Positions 7,000-13,099 of a stretch of 14,147 nt of DNA are shown here, piece after piece. A program made the translations under genes and the position numbers. Under the pieces are notes generated by a model that was not told where the DNA came from, searched no databases, and saw nothing but the letters and a program-made list of their open reading frames with translations. The stretch comes from Gemmatimonadota bacterium (lineage in GTDB: Bacteria; Gemmatimonadota; Gemmatimonadetes; Gemmatimonadales; Gemmatimonadaceae): the NCBI GenBank assembly GCA_023249395.1, contig JAHFCS010000015.1, forward strand, positions 1-14,147, read 5' to 3'. Position 1 is the stretch's first letter, and each line of letters opens with the position of its first letter.

Positions 7000-7053
7000 T
7001 TGCGGACTGCGAACTAATTGCGGACTGCGAACTGACTGCGGACTGCGAACCTA
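7000..7053. repeat. Three tandem 18-bp repeats in divergent intergenic region
   Basis: Units 7000-7017, 7018-7035 and 7036-7053 share the core TGCGGACTGCGAAC, with variation at the first base and the last three or four. Each unit also holds an inner near-repeat (GCGGACTGCGAAC). They lie between the divergent CcdA-like and DUF2723 genes, ending 26 bases before the latter's ATG. Confidence 0.85.
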
Positions 7054-7079
7054 CTGCCAGTGTGTAGATTTCCCGGCCT

Positions 7080-9305
7080 ATGACAGCACCTGCCAGAAAA
7101 GCCGCCACGGTCCGTCGCAAAAGCGAAGCGCTCGAGGAATACACACCGTCCTACAAGGCAGCGGGAATCGCCGCCCTCGCCGTGTTCCTGCTCTACTTCG
7201 TCACCATTGCGCCTTCCACCGCGATGTGGGACACCGGTGAATACATGGCGGCGGCGAAGGTCCTCGGACTGCCGCATCCTCCGGGCAATCCACTCTTCGT
7301 TCTCGTCGCGCACGTCTTCGGTGCGCTCCCGCTGCCCGGCAATTACGCGCAGCACATCAATACGATGGCTGCTCTCTGCAGCGCGCTCTCGGCAGGCTTC
7401 TGGTTCCTCGTCACCGAGCGGGTGCTCGCCGGCTGGCTCGCCCAGGGATGGCAGAGGATCACCGGCGCGGCACTCGCAACGTTGAGTGGAGCCACCGCCT
7501 ACACCGTGTTGAACCAGAGCGTCGTGAACGAAAAAGTGTACACCGTCTCGCTGCTCTTCTTCACGATCGTGTCGTGGCTCATGATCTCCTGGACCGACGA
7601 TCCCGAGGGTAAGGCAGCCGACAAGAAGCTGGTTCTCGTCGCCTACCTGCTCGGACTCGGATACGCCAACCATCCTGCCGGATTTCTCGCTGCGCCGGCG
7701 GTGGTGTTCGCGATTGCCGTGCGGCGGTGGCAGACGTTCCTGCGATGGAAGCTCATTCTCGTCGCGGCCGCCGTTCTCCTTCTCGGCCTGACGCCCTTCA
7801 TCTACGAGCCGATTCGCGCGGCCCACTTTCCGGCGATGAACGAAGGCGAGCCGACTGGCTGTGCGACCAAGCTCGAGGCATCCTGCACATTCAGCAGTCT
7901 CACGAAGCAGCGGCTGATGGACAACATCAATCGCGAGCAGTACGGCAAGAAGCTGGAGCGAGGCGCGCCATACGTCGCGCAGATCCAGATGTGGTGGCTC
8001 TATTTCAAGTGGCAATGGCTGCGCGACCCGCACAACGAGCGACAGGCGCTCCAGGCGATGCTCGCCGTGCTTTTCCTCGTCCTCGGGTTGATAGGAGGGT
8101 ACGTCCACTGGACATACGAGCGGCGAACATTCTGGTACTTCGGGCCGCTGATGTTCACGCTGACGCTGGCCCTGATCTACTACATGAACTTCAAGTACGG
8201 ATGGTCCCAGGCTCCCGAGCTGGGCGAAAATGTCCAGCGCGAGGTGCGCGATCGAGACTACTTCTACATCTGGAGCTACTCGGCGTGGGGGGTGTGGGCG
8301 GCACTCGGGCTCGTCTACATCTGGCAATCGATTGCGCAGATCCTCGATCGCGAGCCGACGGACACTCCTGATCGCGTCGGGTACGCAAGTCGGCGGGCGT
8401 GGCTGCTCGCGACTCCTCTCTTGCTGATCGCGTGCGTGCCGCTGGCCGCGAACTGGCGCGTTGCATCACACCGCGGCGAGACATTCACCGCCGACTGGGG
8501 ATCGGATCTCCTCAACTCCGTCGAGCCGTACGGCATCCTGATCACCAACGGTGACAATGACACCTTCCCTCTCTGGTACGCGCAGGAAGTCGAAGGCGTC
8601 AGGCAGGACGTGCTCGTGCTCGTTACGTCGTATCTCAATACCGACTGGTTCGTTCGCCAGGTCATCCGGCGTCCGGTGCGGCCGTACGACGCCGCGAAGG
8701 GGCCGGCGATCTTCCGCGATCGAAGCTGGCCGATGCCAAAGGGACCGCCGCTCAAACTGTCGTTCGCCGAAGCGGACTCGATTCCACCGTATTTCGAGAT
8801 TCGTGAAGCGCAGCAGTTCACGCAGCGAAACCTCGTCGCGACGATCCAGCCGGGCTATCTGACACGCGATCAGCTGGTGGTGCTCAGACTGATCAAGGAC
8901 GCTTATCCCGAACGGCCGATGTACTTCTCCACCGGCGGCTATGGACGCTCGCTCGGCCTCGGCAACTACTCACTTCGACAGGGTCTGGCGGAGAAGCTCG
9001 TGGAAACGCCGATCATTCCCACCAGGGACACCATTCGCGTTGCCGATGGATTCCTCGACGTACCGCGGACCTACGCATTGTGGACGCAGGTGTACAAGGG
9101 ACCGGCTTCGCTCATCAGGCGGGGCGACTGGATCGACAGGCCATCATATGGGATCCCATACACCTACGCGGTGACGGGCATCATCCTCGCCGATGCGTTG
9201 AAGATCGCGGGAAAGACCGCCGAGGCGCAGAAGGTGACGACCACCGTCACGGGAATCGCAAAAGCAGCCCGCCTCAACGACATTCTGGCGGCCGCCGAGC
9301 GCTAA
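7080..9305 (+). CDS. DUF2723 multi-pass membrane protein, candidate GT-C-type glycosyltransferase
   Basis: The 741-residue protein opens with a polar stretch of about 27 residues, then many membrane segments up to about residue 460, and a soluble C-terminal part. The first loop has the DUF2723 signature: APSTAMWDTGEYMAAAKVLGL (44-64, acidic Asp51 and Glu54) and HPPGNPLF (66-73). Past the membrane part, ITNGDNDTFPLWYAQEVEGVR (about 488 on) and TSYLNTDWFVRQ are typical of bacterial members. DUF2723 belongs to the GT-C superfamily and includes animal TMEM260, an O-mannosyltransferase (CAZy GT117); in bacteria a lipid-linked sugar donor and protein or envelope glycan acceptor are inferred, not shown. 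No Shine-Dalgarno precedes the ATG; TAGATT at 7065-7070 could be a -10 for a leaderless transcript. Its TAA overlaps the stop of the convergent HEAT gene. A long antisense frame inside it is a shadow. Confidence 0.88.
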   Translation: MTAPARKAATVRRKSEALEEYTPSYKAAGIAALAVFLLYFVTIAPSTAMWDTGEYMAAAKVLGLPHPPGNPLFVLVAHVFGALPLPGNYAQHINTMAALCSALSAGFWFLVTERVLAGWLAQGWQRITGAALATLSGATAYTVLNQSVVNEKVYTVSLLFFTIVSWLMISWTDDPEGKAADKKLVLVAYLLGLGYANHPAGFLAAPAVVFAIAVRRWQTFLRWKLILVAAAVLLLGLTPFIYEPIRAAHFPAMNEGEPTGCATKLEASCTFSSLTKQRLMDNINREQYGKKLERGAPYVAQIQMWWLYFKWQWLRDPHNERQALQAMLAVLFLVLGLIGGYVHWTYERRTFWYFGPLMFTLTLALIYYMNFKYGWSQAPELGENVQREVRDRDYFYIWSYSAWGVWAALGLVYIWQSIAQILDREPTDTPDRVGYASRRAWLLATPLLLIACVPLAANWRVASHRGETFTADWGSDLLNSVEPYGILITNGDNDTFPLWYAQEVEGVRQDVLVLVTSYLNTDWFVRQVIRRPVRPYDAAKGPAIFRDRSWPMPKGPPLKLSFAEADSIPPYFEIREAQQFTQRNLVATIQPGYLTRDQLVVLRLIKDAYPERPMYFSTGGYGRSLGLGNYSLRQGLAEKLVETPIIPTRDTIRVADGFLDVPRTYALWTQVYKGPASLIRRGDWIDRPSYGIPYTYAVTGIILADALKIAGKTAEAQKVTTTVTGIAKAARLNDILAAAER

Positions 9306-10120
9306 CGCCTCGAGAGGATCTCCTCGAAGAGAGCAAGCGCCCGGGGATCGCGCGACTGCCCGAGCCAGAAGAGAGCTTTCTTCCGGATCTCGGGATCGCG
9401 GTTGCTCCTGGCGATTTGAATGAGCGCGGGCACGCCCTCGTCCTTCGGCCGCTGTGACAGTGCGAACACCGCCTGCTCCCTCACATCGCGATCGATTGCG
9501 GCGTCGCCGGTGAGCGCGGCGAGGTTGGCGGTGATCGCCTCTCCGGCAATCTGGCTCAGCCAGAACACCGACTGGGTTCGGATCTCATTTGGACGCGACT
9601 GATCGCGCGCCAGGCGTAACAGTCCGGGCCAGACGACGACGCTGTCAGCGAGAGTCAGCGGGAAGATCGCTTCGCGCGCGGATCTGGTCGATGAAGTCGA
9701 CGCTAGTCCGAGCAGATAATCCGTCGCCTCGCGAGTCGAGACCTTGCCGAGGTCGGTGACGGTTCCCACCGGCGCGCGCCAGCGGCCTCCCACGTATGTG
9801 CGAATCTTCTGAATCTGACCGCCGCTCTTTTCGAATACCAATCTCACCGGGCTCTGGGAGCAGTCGTCGGAGTACTCGACGTCGGCCGAGCGGTCCGAGT
9901 CCCAGTTCATCGTCGAGTTGCGCCCGCGCGATATGAATGTGCCATGGCCGCAGACGTCTGGCCGGGCGGCGAATTCCAGACGTACCTTCCCGTCCGGCGC
10001 ATCCGCGATGCGCCTGCCGAGTGACTGTGCGCCTGCCGCGGCCGTGGCTGCGAGGACCGCCACCATGAGGGTGGCGATTCCGAACACCGGCGCGCGCAAG
10101 ATTACGCTGGCGGCTCTCAT
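9302..10120 (-). CDS. Exported HEAT-repeat protein, last gene of the sigma-factor operon
   Basis: The 272-residue protein has a signal peptide (hydrophobic core to AAAGA-QS near 31). A small N-terminal beta-like domain (about 35-125) holds two cysteines, Cys57 and Cys87, that could form a disulfide, and the motif GGRWRAPVG. HEAT-type helical repeats fill about 130-272, with three good copies of the motif R-x-x-(A/S)-x-F-(W/A)-L-(S/G)-Q: RTQSVFWLSQ, REQAVFALSQ, RKKALFWLGQ. HEAT repeats make curved solenoids for protein binding. It is a shortened relative of the gene upstream: the last repeat matches that gene's last repeat at 46 of 57 bases. Start ATG overlaps the upstream stop as ATGA. Likely an envelope binding protein; partner unknown. 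Confidence 0.85.
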   Translation of the reverse strand: MRAASVILRAPVFGIATLMVAVLAATAAAGAQSLGRRIADAPDGKVRLEFAARPDVCGHGTFISRGRNSTMNWDSDRSADVEYSDDCSQSPVRLVFEKSGGQIQKIRTYVGGRWRAPVGTVTDLGKVSTREATDYLLGLASTSSTRSAREAIFPLTLADSVVVWPGLLRLARDQSRPNEIRTQSVFWLSQIAGEAITANLAALTGDAAIDRDVREQAVFALSQRPKDEGVPALIQIARSNRDPEIRKKALFWLGQSRDPRALALFEEILSRR

Positions 10121-11655
10121 CTGTTGATCAGGTCGAGAAGGAACTGCTGAACTCTCGGATCGTGCGACTGGCCGAGCCAGAAGATTGCCTTCTTGCGCAG
10201 CTCAGGGTCGCGATCGTGCTTCGCGATGTCGAGCAGCTTGTCCACCATCGCCGGCTCGCGACGCTGCGAGTAGACGAAGATGAGCTGTTCGCGCATTTCC
10301 GAATCGGGAAGCGTCGAGTAGAGCGAGAGCAGCTGGTCGGCAGGAACCGCACCCTGCCCCGCCCAGAACAGCGCCTTCTTCCGGAGATCGATGTTCTCAC
10401 GTGTGTTGCGCGCAATGTCGATGAGCCATTTGTCGTTGCCCACGCCGCGCTGTTGCGACAGCGAGAAGAGGATCTTCTCCTTCACGTCGTCGCTCTTGAT
10501 GCGCGCGTAGAGCGAGCGCAGGAACTCGGCGTTCTCCGGCGAGCGGCGTTGGCCGAGCCAGAAGATCGCCTTGCCGCGTAGCTCGTCGGACGCATCTTCG
10601 CGCATGGCGTAGTCGCGGAGGAACTGCGCCCCGCGCTCGCTTCGGTGCTGTGAGAGGGCGAACAGCGCCTTGTCCTTCAGCTCCTCGTTGCTCGAGGAGT
10701 TGAGAATGTCCTGGAGCATCGTCACGGCGCGCTCGTCGGGAACCTGGGAGAGCCAGAACACCGCCTGCTCGCGAACTTCCTGGTCGGGGTCGTTGCGGGC
10801 GATGCGCAGGAGAATGTCCGCCGTCTCCGAAGTGCGCTTCTGGGAGACGAGGAACACCGCCTTGCGACGCAGCCCCGCCGAGCACGCGTCGCGCCGCTCG
10901 AGGACCTTCTTCAGGATCGGCATCGCGCGGTCGGCGTCCATCTGGATGAGCGCGTTGAGCGCGGCGATGCGCTCGTCATCGTCGTCATCCTCGGAAGGGC
11001 AGCCGCTTGCGGCCCGTCGCCTGGAATCGGAGGAAAGGCCACGCAGCGCTGCGGTGGCCTGATCGAGACCAGCCACTGCTCCCGCTACCGCGCCTGACAC
11101 CGCGCCGGCGACAGCACTCGAAACCGATTCGGCCACTCCCGTCGCCACCGCCGCGCTCACCGATCTCGCGACCTCGGCAGCGCAACCCTCGTCGCCGCGC
11201 TGCGCGAGCTCTCCGCACACGCGCGTCCGAAGCGCTCTCGCGTCACTGCGCTTCGAGAGATCGGGATAGCGGCTCTCGATCAGAGCCAGCGAGGTCAGCG
11301 CGCTCTGGAGGTGATCGGACCCGCCGAGGCGATACTCGGAGAATGCGAGGTAGTAGAGCGACTCGCCCGCGTAGTCGGAGCTCGGGTACTGGCGGTATAT
11401 GAGCCGGAAAATCTCTGCTGCCTTGGCGTAGTCGCCCCTGGCGAGAGCAGCGCGCCCTTCGCGGTAGAGCGAGTCGGCCGGATCCTTCGGCGCCCACGGC
11501 GCGGGAGCAGCCAGTGACAATGTCGTGGCAGCGGGGTTCGCCGCGGCGTCGCCCGCCGGTAGCGTCCGGTAGTGGCGCGCCGGTCCAGCGTCGTTAGTCG
11601 GCATCACTCCGCTAGAAAACAACGCGGCAGTGATGACCATGAATGCAGTCTTCAT
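10117..11655 (-). CDS. Exported TPR and HEAT-repeat protein in ECF sigma operon
   Basis: The 512-residue protein has a probable signal peptide (MKTAFMVITAALFSSGVMP) and a Pro/Ala linker. TPR-like helices at about 59-134 (SLYREGRAALARGDYAKAAEI, then SDYAGESLYYLAFSEYRLGG) resemble YbgF/CpoB-type envelope TPRs. A Gly/Ala zipper-like stretch at 167-206 and an acidic run DDDDDE follow. Eight HEAT-type repeats of 30-33 residues fill 260-512, each marked by (R/K)-x-K/Q-x-(I/L/V)-F-x-x-S/G-Q, for example REQAVFWLSQ and RGKAIFWLGQ. Two ATGs stand in tandem: 11655 has AGGAG (11661-11665) 5 bases upstream, whereas 11658 has only 2, so 11655 is preferred. It starts 8 bases after the anti-sigma-like gene and overlaps the next gene by 4 bases. 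Probably a periplasmic scaffold or partner-binding protein tied to the signalling unit. Confidence 0.87.
   Translation of the reverse strand: MKTAFMVITAALFSSGVMPTNDAGPARHYRTLPAGDAAANPAATTLSLAAPAPWAPKDPADSLYREGRAALARGDYAKAAEIFRLIYRQYPSSDYAGESLYYLAFSEYRLGGSDHLQSALTSLALIESRYPDLSKRSDARALRTRVCGELAQRGDEGCAAEVARSVSAAVATGVAESVSSAVAGAVSGAVAGAVAGLDQATAALRGLSSDSRRRAASGCPSEDDDDDERIAALNALIQMDADRAMPILKKVLERRDACSAGLRRKAVFLVSQKRTSETADILLRIARNDPDQEVREQAVFWLSQVPDERAVTMLQDILNSSSNEELKDKALFALSQHRSERGAQFLRDYAMREDASDELRGKAIFWLGQRRSPENAEFLRSLYARIKSDDVKEKILFSLSQQRGVGNDKWLIDIARNTRENIDLRKKALFWAGQGAVPADQLLSLYSTLPDSEMREQLIFVYSQRREPAMVDKLLDIAKHDRDPELRKKAIFWLGQSHDPRVQQFLLDLINR
10120..10878 (-). repeat. Eight HEAT-type protein repeats
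   Basis: Units begin at AGLRRKAVFL, VREQAVFWL, LKDKALFAL, LRGKAIFWL, VKEKILFSL, LRKKALFWA, MREQLIFVY and LRKKAIFWL. The strict Phe, small or aromatic residue, hydrophobic pair, Ser/Gly, Gln pattern (F-W-L-G-Q type) in all units is unusually regular for HEAT repeats. A weaker unit (ERIAALNALIQMDADRAMPIL) precedes them. The downstream gene has three more. Confidence 0.85.
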
Positions 11656-11663
11656 CATTTCTC

Positions 11664-12506
11664 CTAAAGTCCTCTCGTCGGCCCCGCGGGAATCGCGGAG
11701 CGCAAGCGTGTCATTACGTGTCCACTTTGGATGCTGCCTTCTATCAGGTCTCTGTCCTGCGCCGCGGCGCCGGGCGAGAGCTGAACTATCTGCGCGAGCA
11801 CAAGCTCGAGATCTCCGAGGAGCCTGGCTCGCTGTGGATCATCGGCTGCCGGTGAATCGAGCAGCAGCCGGGTGTTCGACAACAGGTCGCGCGCCCACTT
11901 CGAGAGCTGCGCGTCCATCTTCGCGTCACGCGAATCGGTTCTGAATGCCGTCAGCAGTGCTTCGGCATTGGCCAGGTGGCGGATGGTCGCAACCTGGTAA
12001 GGAACTTCCTGGCGCGGCGCGCCGTTGAGCGCCCTCGATGAACCGGCCTGGGCGAAACGATTTCCATCGCCCGAGCCACGCCTCACCTGAGTACCGCGCT
12101 GTTGCGTCGAACGAACCGGTTCAAGTGTTGATGGCTCGGTTCCATGGACGTCCGGCGTCACCAGCTGATCGGCTGGCGGAGTTCGCGTACCAATGTTTGC
12201 ACTGTTATTGGACGCAATGATCGGCCGGACCGAGCCTGCAGCCTTGACGCTGATCGTTGACCACCGTCCGATGCCGATGCCAGCCGCAACAAGCAGCACG
12301 GCGGCAGCCGCACCGATCCAGACGTACCGTGGCATCGGGCGATGCGAGCCCGGCGCCACGATATGAAGCGGACGGGAGGCCCGCTTCGCCTGCTCCGCTT
12401 CGATCGCAGCCCACATCTCGTCGCGCGGGATCACGGTTGGTGGGCGATTGTAATCCTGCGCCGCCTGGCGCAGAACCTCGTCGAATTGGTTGTCGTCTTT
12501 CATCAT
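11664..12506 (-). CDS. Single-pass membrane protein, putative anti-sigma factor
   Basis: The 280-residue protein has an N-terminal cytoplasmic part (1-60; FDEVLRQAAQDYNRPP, DEMWAAIEAEQAKR), one membrane segment at about 62-80 (WIGAAAAVLLVAAGIGIG) and a 200-residue outer part. The latter is first disordered (Ser/Thr/Gly-rich, 90-165) and then helical, with IRHLANAEALLTAFRTD and LLGDLELVLAQIVQL. This topology and its place directly behind an ECF sigma gene are those of anti-sigma factors, but no HxxxCxxC zinc motif of the ZAS class is present, so the role is inferred from context. Start: ATG at 12506 with AGGAG 8 bases upstream, overlapping the sigma stop as ATGA; the GTG at 12515 is too close to that ribosome site. 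Its stop overlaps the next gene's ribosome site. Confidence 0.8.
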   Translation of the reverse strand: MMKDDNQFDEVLRQAAQDYNRPPTVIPRDEMWAAIEAEQAKRASRPLHIVAPGSHRPMPRYVWIGAAAAVLLVAAGIGIGRWSTISVKAAGSVRPIIASNNSANIGTRTPPADQLVTPDVHGTEPSTLEPVRSTQQRGTQVRRGSGDGNRFAQAGSSRALNGAPRQEVPYQVATIRHLANAEALLTAFRTDSRDAKMDAQLSKWARDLLSNTRLLLDSPAADDPQRARLLGDLELVLAQIVQLSPGAAAQDRDLIEGSIQSGHVMTRLRSAIPAGPTRGL

Positions 12507-13084
12507 GAAACCCACTCCTCTCGGAAATCTGCGAGCGCCTCACGAAGCCTTGCGCGTCCCTGAAAGAGCCGCGTCTTCGAGGTGCCGGCCGGAATGCCCA
12601 GCACCGCTCCGATCTCGTCGTGTGTGAATCCTTCGACATCATGCATCAGGAAAACCGTTCGGTATTTCTCGCTCAGTGAATCGATGGCGGCGCTCAGCCG
12701 CGCTTTCAGATCAGGCTCTGCCGACCGGCTCGTGGTTCCGAGCCCCGAAGCCTCCTCGAGCGGAACATCGCGGGCGCGGGACTTCTTCACGCTGCGAAGG
12801 CCGTTGAGCGCGATCGAGACGCCGATCGCGTGGAGCCACGTCGCGAGCGAAGAGTCGTGCCTGAACTCGGCAATCCGCTCGAAAGCGCGGATGAAGGTGA
12901 GCTGGGTGAAGTCACGCGCCAGCTCCTCCTCACCGGCCAGCCGGTAGGCGAGACGATAAACGCGGTCCACATGGCTCTCGTACAGATCGCGCTGCGCCCG
13001 GGGGTCACCGGAAATCACTCGCGCGATCAGTTGTCGTTCGTCCACCCGGCCTCGACTCTCAGCGGTAACCCTAAGCGCCGTCAT
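12503..13084 (-). CDS. ECF-type RNA polymerase sigma factor
   Basis: The 193-residue protein has sigma region 2 at about 31-97 (LYESHVDRVYRLAYRLAG, EELARDFTQLTFIRAFE with the core-binding and -10-recognition helices, HDSSLATWLHAIGVSIALN). A linker of about 30 residues follows, then region 4 at about 130-182, whose helix-turn-helix is FTHDEIGAVLGIPAGTSKTRLFQGRARLREAL. No region 1.1 or 3 is present, as usual for group 4 (ECF) sigma factors. ATG at 13084 has only a weak G-rich ribosome site; GTG at 13045, with GAGG 4 bases upstream, is a possible shorter start. It heads a four-gene unit with 4-base overlaps or tiny gaps, and follows the permease by 15 bases, leaving no room for an ordinary promoter of its own in that gap. 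Confidence 0.93.
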   Translation of the reverse strand: MTALRVTAESRGRVDERQLIARVISGDPRAQRDLYESHVDRVYRLAYRLAGEEELARDFTQLTFIRAFERIAEFRHDSSLATWLHAIGVSIALNGLRSVKKSRARDVPLEEASGLGTTSRSAEPDLKARLSAAIDSLSEKYRTVFLMHDVEGFTHDEIGAVLGIPAGTSKTRLFQGRARLREALADFREEWVS

Positions 13085-13099
13085 TGCCCCATAGACACG

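Noticed and set aside
7000..7053. CRISPR array
   Set aside because: The three copies abut directly with no spacers, and no cas gene is nearby.
5663..7144. A 493-codon minus-strand open frame that could suggest a long fusion protein ahead of the TlpA-like domain
   Set aside because: Upstream of 6172 it runs in the wrong frame through the CcdA-like gene and reads as Arg/Ser-rich nonsense; a signal peptide with a ribosome site begins the real protein at 6172.
7014..8327. A 437-codon minus-strand open frame antisense to the DUF2723 gene
   Set aside because: The composition (runs of Arg, Glu, His, Asp) is typical of a high-GC antisense shadow, and the sense strand carries a clear DUF2723 protein.
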